Origin: Paractinoplanes abujensis
GTDB lineage: Bacteria; Actinomycetota; Actinomycetes; Mycobacteriales; Micromonosporaceae
Direction: 5' to 3'
Length of the DNA: 64,000 bases
Assembly (NCBI RefSeq): GCF_014204895.1
Contig: NZ_JACHMF010000001.1
Location: forward strand, 3,038,001-3,102,000
Part shown: piece after piece, positions 24,912 through 34,442 of the stretch
Layout: each line of letters opens with the position of its first letter
How positions within the stretch are numbered: position 1 is the stretch's first letter
Made by a program: the position numbers and the translations under genes
Notes under the pieces: generated by a model
What the model saw: the letters and a program-made list of their open reading frames with translations, nothing else
Databases searched by the model: none
Told to the model about the DNA's origin: nothing

Positions 24912-25193
24912 CGCCTCACTCTATTGACTGATCCGCGTTAATCCTTCCGGCTGACGAACCCTTCGCCGTACGGGGTGACGGTCGTAACCGACGTGAGCGA
25001 GGACGACCACTCTGCGGTCGGCCACCGCTCCCGGCCGAACCCGCGTGGGACCCTTGACGGCATTCTCAGCGATGCCGGCCTCACGATCGATCAGCTCGAG
25101 CCTGATCCGCGACGCTGAGGTCCGAAACGGTGAGCGGTGGGGGCCCGTTTGTGGACAGGTTCCCTTACCGTTCTCGGCGTGGGGGATGAATCG

Positions 25194-25628
25194 ATGGGCT
25201 TCGAGTACTTCGTGACGGCGTTCGTCGTGGGGGCGCCCGCGGTTTTCGGGCTGCTGGCGATAGTCGCCGGGGTGCGGCGGCGGCAGCGGGTTCGGCGGCT
25301 TCTGGAGGACGGGGAGCGGATCACCGCGGTCGTCGACGGGAATCAGCGGGAGTCTCATCGTCGCAGCGCCGACACGTTCCGGCCCGTGGTGCGGTTCCGG
25401 ACCCGTGACGGTCGCGAGGTGCGGACGGCGCTCGACGGGCGGTCGAGCGACACCTCGCACCTGACCGAGGAGCCGATCGAGATCGCGTACGACCCGGCCG
25501 ACCCCGAGCGCGCCGTCCCCGTCGGTGAGCGGGATCCTCTGGTGGGCGCGGTCGTGGTCGGTCTGGTCTTCCTCGCTTTCTCGGTCGGTGCCTACTTCTT
25601 CGTGACCACTGCGGGCTTTCTCGACTGA
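25194..25628 (+). CDS. DUF3592-like membrane protein
   Basis: 144 residues from ATG 25194, with a GGGGGATGA ribosome site before it; an upstream GTG at 25179 is in frame. TM segments near residues 6-26 and 118-138 flank a soluble beta domain with VVRFRTRDGREVRT and IEIAYDPADPERA, typical of DUF3592. Function unknown. The end overlaps the convergent transporter gene by 37 bp. Confidence 0.8.
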   Translation: MGFEYFVTAFVVGAPAVFGLLAIVAGVRRRQRVRRLLEDGERITAVVDGNQRESHRRSADTFRPVVRFRTRDGREVRTALDGRSSDTSHLTEEPIEIAYDPADPERAVPVGERDPLVGAVVVGLVFLAFSVGAYFFVTTAGFLD

Positions 25629-27070
25629 CGCCCGGGCACGCTCAGGCCGGCCGCGCCCAGCACCTCGTCCGTCTCGACCTCGCCGGGGGTGAGCTTCGGT
25701 TCCCGTACGCGGGGAAGGGCCCAGGCGACGACGGCGGCGGCCACGGCAGCCAGGGCGGCGCCGGTCACGAAGACCGCCACGAACTGGGACTCCTGCGGCA
25801 GCGGGGCCGGGCCCGTGCGGGTCATCATCGTGATCACGAACGCGGTGCCCAGGGACATGCCGATCGAGCGGGCGATCGAGTTGACGCTGTTGGCGATGCC
25901 GGTCTCGGCCGGTTCCACGTGCGCCACGAGCAGGGCGGGCAGGGCCGCGTAGCCGAACGTGACGGCCGTGTTGACGATCAGGGCGCCCACGATGACCTGC
26001 CAGGTCGCCGCGTGCAGCATGGCCAGCAGGGTGAAGCCGAGGCCGGCCAGCACCGCCGCGATCACCAGCGTGGACTTGGCGCCGAAACGGGCGACCAGGC
26101 GGCCGCCGAGGGGCGCGGTGATGACGCCACCGGCCGTGCCGGGCAGCAGGTAGACGAGGCTGGCGGCGAGCACGGAGGCGCCGAAGCCGTAGCCGGCGAT
26201 CGCGGGCGGGGTCTGCACGAACGCGGAGACCGCCAGGAAGACGGCGAACATCGAGAAGCCGAGGAACAGGCCCGCCGCGTTGGCCACCACGATCGGGCGG
26301 TGGCGGAGCATGCGCGGGCTGACCAGCGGGTGGGCGACGCGCCGTTCGTACCGGAAGAAGGCGGTCAGCACGACCACCGCGGCGGCCAGCGAACCCAGCA
26401 CGCGGGGCGAGCCCCAGCCCCAGCCGTTGCCCTCCTCGAGCGGCAGGATGAGCAGCACCAGGCCCAGCCCGAGCAGGGCCGCGCCACCCCAGTCGAGGCG
26501 GCCGGTGGCGGCGCCGGGGCGGCGCGGGAGCTGCCACACACCGGCCAGGCCGATCACGGTCAGCACGGTGGCCAGCCAGAACAGGTCGTGGTAGTTGCCG
26601 CCGTCGCGCATCAGCAGGCCGGTGACCACCAGGCCGAACCCGGCCCCGACCGACAGCATGCCGCTGACCAGCGCCATCGCCCCGGTCAGACGCTGCGGCG
26701 GAAGTTCCTCGCGGAGCACGGAGATGGCCAGCGGGAACAGGCCGAAGCTGGCCGCCTGGGCCACCCGGGCCACCAGCAGCAGCGGCAGGCTCGATGTGGT
26801 GGCGGCGAGCACCGACCCGAGCAGCACGACGATCAGCACGCCCAGCATCACCGGGCGGCGGCCGTAGAGGTCGCCCAGCCGGCCCAGGCTCGGCGTGAGC
26901 ACCGCGGCGGCGAGCAGGTTGGCGGTCACCACCCAGCTGGCGGCGCTGGTGGTGACGCCCAGGTCGGCCTGGATGGTGGCGACGACCGGCACCACGAGGG
27001 TCTGCAGTGCCGAGACGAGCAGCACCGCGTAGCAGGCGACGGGTAGCACGAGACGTGCTTTGAGGCTCAT
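25592..27070 (-). CDS. MFS transporter, DHA2-like (14 TM)
   Basis: 492 residues with 14 predicted TM segments. Motif A-like GRLGDLYGRRPVM lies in loop 2-3. The antiporter motif C region is VSGMLSVGAGFGLVVTG. This matches drug/H+ antiporters of the DHA2 family. It is divergently transcribed from the TetR gene, and a palindrome lies between them (27101-27121), so it is probably the TetR target. The substrate is unknown. Confidence 0.9.
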   Translation of the reverse strand: MSLKARLVLPVACYAVLLVSALQTLVVPVVATIQADLGVTTSAASWVVTANLLAAAVLTPSLGRLGDLYGRRPVMLGVLIVVLLGSVLAATTSSLPLLLVARVAQAASFGLFPLAISVLREELPPQRLTGAMALVSGMLSVGAGFGLVVTGLLMRDGGNYHDLFWLATVLTVIGLAGVWQLPRRPGAATGRLDWGGAALLGLGLVLLILPLEEGNGWGWGSPRVLGSLAAAVVVLTAFFRYERRVAHPLVSPRMLRHRPIVVANAAGLFLGFSMFAVFLAVSAFVQTPPAIAGYGFGASVLAASLVYLLPGTAGGVITAPLGGRLVARFGAKSTLVIAAVLAGLGFTLLAMLHAATWQVIVGALIVNTAVTFGYAALPALLVAHVEPAETGIANSVNSIARSIGMSLGTAFVITMMTRTGPAPLPQESQFVAVFVTGAALAAVAAAVVAWALPRVREPKLTPGEVETDEVLGAAGLSVPGRQSRKPAVVTKK

Positions 27071-27100
27071 GACGCCGAACGCTAGACCCGTCGTCCAGCT

Positions 27101-27121
27101 TTCTCAACACCGTGTCGAGAA
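27101..27121. promoter_or_regulatory. TetR operator candidate, 21-bp near-perfect palindrome
   Basis: TTCTCAACAC C GTGTCGAGAA, ten-base arms with one mismatch, in the 87-bp gap between the divergent MFS and TetR genes. Confidence 0.75.
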
Positions 27122-27157
27122 TTCACGATGTGACGTCGATTGGTCTACAGTTGTCGC

Positions 27158-27823
27158 GTGCCAGTCACCAAGAGCGGCCCCGCCATCAAGAGCCGTCGCG
27201 CCCCCACGAAGGGCGACCAGCGTGAGCAGGCCCTGGTCGACGCGGCCCGGGTGGTCTTCCGGGACAAGTCGATCGGCCAGGTCACGATCGACGAGCTGGC
27301 CGGGGCGGCCGGCATCGCGCGTTCCGGGTTCTACTTCTACTTCGAGTCGAAGCAGGCGCTGCTGGCCGCGCTGGTCGATCAGAACCTGGCCGAGGCCGAC
27401 CTCGAGATGGCGGAGTGGCTCGCCGCCGACGGGCTCGACCGCGCCGCACTGCGCCGGGGCCTGGCCGCCGGGCTGGCCCGCTGGAAGGCCGACGGCCGCT
27501 GGCTGCGCGAGGCCTTCATCACGCCCGACCCCGGGCCCGAGGTCAAACACGTGCGCGACCGGCTGGTCGACCAGGGGTGCACCCTGTTCAGCAAGCGCAT
27601 CGAACGCGACGTGCAAGCAGGCCGTACGGTGTCCGGACCGCCCGCGCTGATCGCCAAGATGGCCGTGCACCTGCGCAGCATCACGTTCGCGGACGCGTAC
27701 GCCAATCCGGGCGCCTACGACGAGGACGAGTTGCTCGACACCCTGACCGACGCCATCCTGCGCCTGGTCTACGGCGTGACTCCGGACGCGCCGAGCTCGT
27801 CCTGGCCGCCTGACGAAGCCTGA
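27158..27823 (+). CDS. TetR/AcrR family transcriptional regulator
   Basis: 221 residues from GTG 27158. The HTH is VTIDELAGAAGIARSGFYFYFESKQALLAAL; the C-terminal domain is diverse. There is no ribosome site. A -10-like TACAGT at 27146-27151 would put the start of transcription at the GTG, so the mRNA may be leaderless. It probably represses the divergent MFS gene and itself through the palindrome between them. Confidence 0.9.
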   Translation: MPVTKSGPAIKSRRAPTKGDQREQALVDAARVVFRDKSIGQVTIDELAGAAGIARSGFYFYFESKQALLAALVDQNLAEADLEMAEWLAADGLDRAALRRGLAAGLARWKADGRWLREAFITPDPGPEVKHVRDRLVDQGCTLFSKRIERDVQAGRTVSGPPALIAKMAVHLRSITFADAYANPGAYDEDELLDTLTDAILRLVYGVTPDAPSSSWPPDEA

Positions 27824-28015
27824 TCCTCGGACAGGCCGGTGCAGGCGAGGGCCTGACCCGGCGGTGGGTGCGGATGGCTATCCAGTTCTGCCGCATTGCT
27901 GCCACCGGCCGGGCCGCTCCTTCCACCATGATGTTCGCGCAGCTCAGCGGCAAGATCGCGGGGCGAAGAACAGGCTTGTAGTTCGGAGATCCGTGCCCGC
28001 CACGACCCGCAGGTC

Positions 28016-28846
28016 CTATTTTTTCTCCAGGGCCAGCGCGACGAGATCGGCGGCCGCGGTGGTCGTGGGGCGATCGCTGACCTGCCCGTCGCCGAGCTCG
28101 ACGACCCGCCACACGCCGTCGGCCCGGCGGGCCAGGTCGACGGTGACGAACGGCAACGCGAGCCCGGCCACGGCCTCCGCCAGCCCGGCGGGCAGTTCCA
28201 GCGGCGGAACGTCGTCCGGCGTGTCCGGGTGGGCGCTCACCAGCCGGCACGTCCCGCCGGCCCACCACGTACGGGCCTCGGCCTGCTCGAAACGCTCGAA
28301 GCGCCGCAGCACGAACCCGCCCGTGAACTCGTCGTCGCGCAGTTCGCGCATCCGCCGCGCGACCTCCCAGGCGCGCGCCGCGTCGGCCAGGTCGGGGATG
28401 TAAGCGGCCTCGTCCCAGTGGTGCTTCATCGACTTCGTGTAGTCGCGCAGCACCGCCGGCCCCTCCCCCAGCGCCGTGCGGGCCGCCTCGAACGCGTCCC
28501 GGTCGTCGCCGGTCGTCCAGCGGCTCTCCGGTGTGAAGGCGGCCAGCGCGTCGTACCAGCCCGGCAGCTCGTGGGCCCGCCGGTACTCCGCGGCGCCGGT
28601 CCGCAGCGTGAGCCCCCTGGTGGCCAGGGCCGCGGCGAACCCGGCATACGCGGAGGACCCGAGCATCCACCCGCGATAGACGACCGTTCCCCTGTACGCC
28701 GGGACGCGCGCGACGGCCCGCTCCGGCTCACCCGCCGCGAGCGCGTCGTGATCGACCAGCCCCACGAGCTCAGCGGCGGCCGCCTCCGCGGCGAAGTGTT
28801 CGTCGGGCCGGCGGGGGCGCAGAACGTCGTGCGGGACGAGCAGCAT
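28016..28846 (-). CDS. ATP-grasp domain protein, R2K clade
   Basis: 276 residues. Family pattern YRGWMLGSSAYAGFAAALATRGLTL, then EYRRAHELPGWYDALAAFTPES, VLRDYTKSMKHHWDEA (Lys of the nucleotide site), GGFVLRRFE, FVTVDLARRADGVWRVVELGDGQVS with the acidic metal ligands. Known: R2K ATP-grasp proteins were predicted as ligases acting on peptides or nucleic acid ends. No substrate is suggested by the neighbours. The 190 bp downstream, before the TetR gene, shows nothing recognisable. Confidence 0.85.
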   Translation of the reverse strand: MLLVPHDVLRPRRPDEHFAAEAAAAELVGLVDHDALAAGEPERAVARVPAYRGTVVYRGWMLGSSAYAGFAAALATRGLTLRTGAAEYRRAHELPGWYDALAAFTPESRWTTGDDRDAFEAARTALGEGPAVLRDYTKSMKHHWDEAAYIPDLADAARAWEVARRMRELRDDEFTGGFVLRRFERFEQAEARTWWAGGTCRLVSAHPDTPDDVPPLELPAGLAEAVAGLALPFVTVDLARRADGVWRVVELGDGQVSDRPTTTAAADLVALALEKK

Positions 28847-28859
28847 CCGAGGATGGTAG

Positions 28860-29405
28860 TCAGCCCGCGAACGCCTTGCGGCGGCACTCCTGGATCTTGG
28901 GCGAGGCGGCGTCGCCGTTCGGGCCGACCTCGGTGAGACCGAACTCGCCGGTTTCGGGGTCGGGTGCGGTCAGCTTGTAACCCGCGTCCTGCGCGCACTT
29001 GTACCACTCACGCTGGTTGTCCTTGAACGTCGTGAGGTCGGTGCGCCGCTGGTGATCCTCGTACGTCTCCGGTTGCTGAGGCTCGCAGGCCCGGTAGACC
29101 GCCTTCTCGCGCGCGTCCTCGGTGTAGACATCGCCCTTGACGATGAGCACCTCGGCGTGGCCCTTGAACTTCGCGCCACCCTTACGCACGAGGCAGTCCT
29201 CCCACGGTTTGGCCATGGCCCGGCGGTCGTCGTCGCTCGCGTCGAACGGGAACACGGGGCGCTGCGCGGCGACTGCGGACGGTGCGACCGGCGCCGCCGA
29301 CTGCAGGGTGGCGACGCCGGGCGCTTGTCCGGTGCCCTCGCCGGAACATCCGGCGGCGAGCAGGGTGACGGCGGCAAGACAGCTGAGCAGGGTTCTGTGC
29401 GACAT
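28860..29405 (-). CDS. Putative lipoprotein
   Basis: 181 residues from ATG 29405, preceded by GAAGGTG. Signal peptide MSHRTLLSCLAAVTLLAAGC with a lipobox. The mature domain has four conserved-looking Cys (DCLVRKG, YRACEP, YKCAQDAGY, QECRRKAF), probably two disulfides, in a helical fold common to secreted actinomycete proteins. Function unknown. Confidence 0.75.
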   Translation of the reverse strand: MSHRTLLSCLAAVTLLAAGCSGEGTGQAPGVATLQSAAPVAPSAVAAQRPVFPFDASDDDRRAMAKPWEDCLVRKGGAKFKGHAEVLIVKGDVYTEDAREKAVYRACEPQQPETYEDHQRRTDLTTFKDNQREWYKCAQDAGYKLTAPDPETGEFGLTEVGPNGDAASPKIQECRRKAFAG

Positions 29406-29457
29406 GGCGCGCACCTTCACACACCGATGTCAGGAACCCTTTAGCGTGCCGGGTTCA

Positions 29458-30807
29458 TCAGTGCCAGGCGTTGTCGAACGCCTCGAGCAGGACGGTGCAC
29501 GGGCTGGGGTAGTCACCGCGGTTGTTGACCAGCAGCGACGCGTCGACGTGGATGTGGAACGACATGGCGCAGCTGCGCATCCCCCGGTCGCCGGACTGCG
29601 CCCAGACGCCGTTGTGGCCGTGGTAGGTGCCGTAGGCGCCGTTGTAGGAGTACAGGCCGACGTTCTCGTCGACCATCAGCTTGCGCGCGGCGGCCGAGAT
29701 CACCTTGTCGGTGTAGCGGATGTGCGACAGGAACGAGGTGATCCCGTTGGCCGACATGTTGTAGCCGTAGCCGCCGCAGCCGGTGGTGTAGTCGACCGGG
29801 CCCCAACCGGCCTTGCCACCGGTCGGGAACGCGTACAGCTTGGTCGGGTCGGCGTCGGCGTTGGCGCAGCCCACCTGAGCTTTGGCCAGGGCCAGGACCG
29901 GCTTGAGGTAACCGAGGAAGACGATCCCGGTCAGGTAGTCGATCTGCGCCGCGGTCACGTCGGCCGGCGGCGCGTCGTACTGCGGGCTCAGGTCCACCCC
30001 GTACGCGATCTTCGGCACCATGATCCGGAAGATGCTGAAGTTCATGTTCGCGTACTTGAAGCCCTTGGCCCCGGAGTCCTGGCCGATCGCGATGCGGATG
30101 TTGTCCCACGAGCCGGTCGACTTGCCGCCGGTGGTGCCGGTGGCGGTCTGGTAGTTCTGCAGCAGGCCGCTGGTGTGCGTCATCAGCTGGCGGAAGGTGA
30201 TCTTGTCGACGCCGGCGCCGCGCTTCCAGGCCGACGGCAGCCACGGGCCGATCCCGCTGTCCACCGAGATCTTCTTCTGCTCCAGCAGGCGCAGCACGGC
30301 CGCGGTGGTGACCGGCTTGCTGACGCTGGCGATGGTCATCGCTTTCGTGGCCGACTGGGCGGTGACCGGGTTGTCCGGTGCGACCCGCGCGGAGCCGACC
30401 CCGGCCTGCCGGTCCAGCTGGCCGTTCTGGCCGATCGAGTAGGCGTAACCGACGGTCTTGCCGGCCAGCGCGGCCCGCAGGTTGCGCTCGAACCAGGCCA
30501 TGTCGAACGTCGTGCCCGGCTTGCCGGCCTTGCCCGACCGCGGCCGGTCGGCCTCCTCGGCGGTGAGGCCGGAGCTGCCCGGATCGGCGGCCCGGGTGGC
30601 CCGCGCCAAGCCGGCCAGGGCGCCGTCGGCTTCCAGTGCGCGCAGGGAGACGTGCCGCCCGACCTGATCGAGCAGCCGTTGCAGCTCCGGCGACAGTCCG
30701 GCCGCGAAGGCGGGCGCGGACGGCCCGGCCTGGGCGGCGGGGCTCACCGCGGCGAGGCAGCCGGTGCTGAGCAGCACTGCGGTGACGGCGGCGTGAGTGA
30801 TGCGCAT
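29458..30807 (-). CDS. Secreted serine hydrolase, beta-lactamase (class C/DD-peptidase) family
   Basis: 449 residues from ATG 30807 with a GGAAGAG ribosome site. Sec signal peptide MRITHAAVTAVLLSTGCLAA... . Nucleophile motif SVSK (TIASVSKPVTTAAVL) and the YAN motif in KYANMNFS. The C-terminal HGHNGVWAQ region replaces the KTG triad. It could be a penicillin-binding-like hydrolase, esterase or D-aminopeptidase; the family is too broad to say which. It is secreted into the envelope. Confidence 0.85.
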   Translation of the reverse strand: MRITHAAVTAVLLSTGCLAAVSPAAQAGPSAPAFAAGLSPELQRLLDQVGRHVSLRALEADGALAGLARATRAADPGSSGLTAEEADRPRSGKAGKPGTTFDMAWFERNLRAALAGKTVGYAYSIGQNGQLDRQAGVGSARVAPDNPVTAQSATKAMTIASVSKPVTTAAVLRLLEQKKISVDSGIGPWLPSAWKRGAGVDKITFRQLMTHTSGLLQNYQTATGTTGGKSTGSWDNIRIAIGQDSGAKGFKYANMNFSIFRIMVPKIAYGVDLSPQYDAPPADVTAAQIDYLTGIVFLGYLKPVLALAKAQVGCANADADPTKLYAFPTGGKAGWGPVDYTTGCGGYGYNMSANGITSFLSHIRYTDKVISAAARKLMVDENVGLYSYNGAYGTYHGHNGVWAQSGDRGMRSCAMSFHIHVDASLLVNNRGDYPSPCTVLLEAFDNAWH

Positions 30808-30965
30808 GTGGCTCTCTTCCTCAACTGAGGCCGCGACGGTGCGGCCACGAAGAATCAACCACGCAAAACCCCAGCTGGTACCCGTTTTGCCGGGAATCAA
30901 CCGACCGGTCGAAATGGACCGCGGCGCCCCGAATCGTCATACCGACACGGCAGCGGGCGTCCGCG

Positions 30966-31890
30966 TCAGAAGGTGGCGATCGGGTTCACCGGGCTGCCCG
31001 ACGTGGCCGCCAGCCGCAGCGGCGCGACCGCGAGCTGGAAGTCCCACTGGTCCAGCTCGGCCGCCGTGGCCGCGCAGGCCTCCAGGTCGCAGTTGTCGAG
31101 CATCCACAGACCCATCGCGACGAGGCTCACCGCGTGCACCGGCATCAGCACGGCCTCATAGCCCGACGGCTGCACGTCCTGCGGGGTGTCGGCGCCGATC
31201 AGCGCGACGCCCCGGTCGTGCAGCCACGGCAGGCAGGACGCGTGCCAGCCGGCCTGGTCGAAACCGTCGCGCCCCCGGCCCCGCCCCGTCCGCATCAGCA
31301 CCGCGTCACCCGAGCCCACACGGACGCCCTGGCGGCGCTCGGCCTCCTCGAGGTCGGCCGGGAACACGCCCTGGCCCGGCTCGAGCCACTCCACCCCGCG
31401 AACTGCGGCGACGTCCAGCAACACCCCCCGCGTGGTGATTCCCCGGGCCGCCGCGGTCACGGTCGCCCAAGCCGAACCCGACTCGGCGCCCACCATCGTG
31501 TGCGGCCGCCCGTTGTACAAGCGGCCGTCCCAGGAGAGGTGGCAGGGCGCGTCCAGGTGGGTGACGGTGTTGCCGTGGTACGCGAGGCCGAGGTGCTCGT
31601 TCGTGAAACCCCAGCGCTTGTCGGCGTGGAACCGGGCGGGCATGTGCTCGGCGCCCGGCATGCTCACCGCGTACGGGACCGTGGTCGTTGATCTCTCCAG
31701 CTCACCCGGGTGCGGTGATCTCCCAGGCGCACGACACGCTGCGGCCGTGACGCACCGCGCGCGACGCCGCCAGCCGGGCCTCGTCGGTGATGAGGTTGAG
31801 TGTGCCCAACTCGTCGTCGTCGCCCCACCGGCCCCAGTTCGACAGCGTGTCGAAGTAGCCGAGCACGTCGTCCTGCGTGGGCATCGTCAT
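30966..31890 (-). pseudogene. Cyclase family protein (kynurenine formamidase-like), frameshifted
   Basis: The N-terminal part (31890-31702) reads MTMPTQDDVLGYFDTL and WGDDDELGTLNLITDEARL, then stops after WEITAPG. The next frame continues ELERSTTTVPYAVSMPGAEH to the stop at 30966. Removing one G in CCCGGG (31705-31710) restores a ~307-residue cyclase. The metal-binding signature is HGNTVTHLDAPCH. Known: the family includes formamidases and other Zn/Mn hydrolases with the HxGTHxDxxxH motif. The single extra G may be a real mutation or an assembly error; both halves keep normal codon bias. Confidence 0.8.
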
Positions 31891-31909
31891 GCCCGGCAGG
31901 GTAGTCGCG

Positions 31910-33673
31910 CTAGAGGGGCAAAGTGACCGTGAACGTCGTGCCCGCGCCCACGTCGCTCGTGACGGTGAGGTCGCCGCCGTGGGCCGTGGCGATCTGGCGG
32001 GCGATCGGCAGGCCCAGGCCGCTGCCGCCGGTGCTGCGCGAGCGCGACTCGTCGGCCCGCCAGAACCGGTCGAAGACGCGGGGCAGGTCGGCGGGGGCGA
32101 TCCCCTCGCCGGTGTCGGCGACCGTGATCGTCAGCCGTCCCGCCGCGACCTGGGTACGGACGGTGACCGTGCCACCGGCCGGGGTGTGCCGGATCGCGTT
32201 GGACAGCAGATTGCCGACCAGCTGCCGCAGCCGCACCGGGTCCACCGCCACCTCGGGATCGCCGTCGTGCCCGGTGACCAGCCGCACCCCGGCGGTGACG
32301 GCGTCGGGCAGGTGCGCGTCGGCCACCTGATCCACGGTGTCGTTGACGTAGGTGGTTTCGGGGTGCATGCGCAGTGTGCCCGCGTCGGCGGCGGCGAGAT
32401 CGCGCAGGTCGTCCACGATGTGCTGCAGCTGGGTGGTCTGGTCCTGCAGCAGCGTGAGCACCGGCCCGTCCACGGTGGCCAGACCGTCGCGCACCGCCTC
32501 CAGCCAGGTCCGGATGGTGGTCAGCGGGTTGCGCAGCTCGTGGGCGACGTCGCTGACCATGGCTTGGCGCTGCTGTTCGGACTGCTCGCGCCGCTCGGCC
32601 AGCTCGTTGAGCGCGGCCGCCAGCGAACCGATCTCGTCGCGGCCGGTGACCGGGACACGCTGGTAGTCACCGGGCCGCCGGGCCGCCTCGGTCAGGGCCC
32701 GCAGGGGCCGCACCAGCCGCCGCCCGACGAGCACGGTGACCAGCACGGCCAGGAGCAGCACGACGGCGGTGACCGTGCCCGTCCGCACGAGGTTCTCGCG
32801 CGACAGCGGGAACACCGGCGCGGCGGCCGGGTCGGCGGGGTCGGTCACGAACAGCAGCGCGGGCGGGGCCACGTACGGCTCGAGCTGGCTGCGCCGGGCC
32901 TTGTCGAGGCAGCCGGTGGCGCGCGCGGTCCGGTCCCGGTCGACCCGCCCGAGGTCCGGGTCGACGACGACGATCGTCAGGTCCGGCGCGATCCCCACCT
33001 GCTCGGCGTCCCTCTCCCCGGCGCAGGCCGCGACGAGCCGGCGCAGCGCGGCCAGCGGACGCTCCTCCGACTTGGCCACCGGTGGCGTCAGCGGACACGT
33101 GGCGGTCTGCTTGCCCAGCTCGGTCACGACGACCTTGGGGCGGCCGTGGGCGCCGATGACGACCTCTCCCGTGCTGCCGAAGCCGTCCAGGCACGAACGC
33201 GCGGCGGCCAGCTGGTCCCGCATCGTCCGCTGCTCGGCCGCGGTCAGCCGGTACGGCCCGACGATCCGCGAGTCGATACGTCCGGCGCGCCCGGTCAGGC
33301 CCAGGTCGACCGCGAGCGGGTCGACGGTCGCGGAGGGGCGGGCGGTCGCCGGCGCCGGTCCGGTCGCCGAGTCGGCGATGGTCCGCCGGTCCTCGGTCAG
33401 CAGGGTGATCCGCCGGTTCAGCTTCGCGGCGCGCGCGGCCACGACGGGCTGCACGGCCGACCAGTCGCGGTGGGTGGCGGCGAAAGCCAGCAGCTCGTCG
33501 TAGACGCTCTTGTCCTCGCTGAGCGACCGGCCCAGCTGCTGCCTGATCGTCTGCGAGGTGGACTGCGAGGCCAGCCAGGCCGTGGCCAGCACGGCCACCA
33601 CGGCGATGGCGAGCGACGCGGCGAGCAGCCGGAAAATCAGGCTCCGGTACGGCGGTACGCGCGGGGCGTCCAT
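31910..33673 (-). CDS. Sensor histidine kinase
   Basis: 587 residues from ATG 33671-33673, overlapping the response-regulator stop (TGATG). TM1 lies near 14-35, an extracytoplasmic domain of ~230 residues with four Cys (SCLDG, TCPLT, ACAGE, GCLDK), and TM2 near 275-295. HAMP follows, then HisKA with the phospho-acceptor in SDVAHELRNPLTT. HATPase boxes are N (NLLSNAIRH), G1 (DTGEGI), F (FDRFWRAD) and G2 (GSGLGL). It senses an envelope signal and phosphorylates the co-encoded regulator. The pair is divergent from a MacAB-like efflux operon, its likely target. Confidence 0.93.
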   Translation of the reverse strand: MDAPRVPPYRSLIFRLLAASLAIAVVAVLATAWLASQSTSQTIRQQLGRSLSEDKSVYDELLAFAATHRDWSAVQPVVAARAAKLNRRITLLTEDRRTIADSATGPAPATARPSATVDPLAVDLGLTGRAGRIDSRIVGPYRLTAAEQRTMRDQLAAARSCLDGFGSTGEVVIGAHGRPKVVVTELGKQTATCPLTPPVAKSEERPLAALRRLVAACAGERDAEQVGIAPDLTIVVVDPDLGRVDRDRTARATGCLDKARRSQLEPYVAPPALLFVTDPADPAAAPVFPLSRENLVRTGTVTAVVLLLAVLVTVLVGRRLVRPLRALTEAARRPGDYQRVPVTGRDEIGSLAAALNELAERREQSEQQRQAMVSDVAHELRNPLTTIRTWLEAVRDGLATVDGPVLTLLQDQTTQLQHIVDDLRDLAAADAGTLRMHPETTYVNDTVDQVADAHLPDAVTAGVRLVTGHDGDPEVAVDPVRLRQLVGNLLSNAIRHTPAGGTVTVRTQVAAGRLTITVADTGEGIAPADLPRVFDRFWRADESRSRSTGGSGLGLPIARQIATAHGGDLTVTSDVGAGTTFTVTLPL

Positions 33674-34362
33674 CACACCGGCCCGGTGGTGAGCTTGTAA
33701 CCGACGCCGTACACGGTGACCAGCCGGGACGGGCGGCGCGGATTCGGCTCGATCTTGCGGCGGAGGTTGAGGACATGCACGTCGATGCTGCGCTCCACGG
33801 AGTCGCGCTCCACCCCGTTGGTGTATTTGAGCAGCTGGGCGCGGGTGAAGACCCGGTCCGGCTCGGCGGCCATCGCGGCCAGCAGCGCGAACTCGCCGGG
33901 CGTGCACTCGACCGGCACGCCGTCGAGCCGCACCTCGTGCCGGGTGGCGTCCACGACCAGACCACCGACGGTCAGCGGGGCGGCGGCGTCACCCCGCCCA
34001 TGGCTGCGGCGCAGCAGCGCCCGGATCCGCGCCACCAATTCCCGCGGCGAATACGGCTTGGTCAGATAATCATCGGCGCCGCCGTCGAAACCGGTCAGCA
34101 AATCGTCTTCACCGGACCGGGCGGTCAGCATCAGGATCGGAATGGCGGATTCCGTACGCAGAATCCGGCTCACGCTGATCCCGTCCAGCCCGGGCAGCAT
34201 CACATCCAGCACCAGCAGGTCCGGTGGACGCAGTCTGACCTGCTGAAGCGCGGCCCGGCCGTCATGCACGACAACCGTTTCGTGGCCGTCCGCGACCAGA
34301 TAGCGCCGCATCCCCTCGGCCTGGGCGGGATCGTCCTCGGCGATCAGCAAATACGCGCACAC
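33673..34362 (-). CDS. OmpR/PhoB family response regulator
   Basis: 229 residues from GTG 34362 (VCAYLLIAEDDPAQ); an upstream in-frame start is unlikely, as it would add a non-homologous extension. Receiver domain with acidic pair Asp10/Asp11, phospho-acceptor Asp53 (LLVLDVMLPG), Thr in MLTAR and Lys in YLTKPYSPRE. The winged helix ends SVERSIDVHVLNLRRKIE and VYGVGYKL. It is partner of the kinase encoded downstream. Confidence 0.93.
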   Translation of the reverse strand: MCAYLLIAEDDPAQAEGMRRYLVADGHETVVVHDGRAALQQVRLRPPDLLVLDVMLPGLDGISVSRILRTESAIPILMLTARSGEDDLLTGFDGGADDYLTKPYSPRELVARIRALLRRSHGRGDAAAPLTVGGLVVDATRHEVRLDGVPVECTPGEFALLAAMAAEPDRVFTRAQLLKYTNGVERDSVERSIDVHVLNLRRKIEPNPRRPSRLVTVYGVGYKLTTGPV

Positions 34363-34442
34363 GGCGACGACTATAGGGGCCGCCGACCATTCCGGCGGGC
34401 GCGCTAACAGGTTCCTAAACATGTTCGGCCACAATCCGCCGC

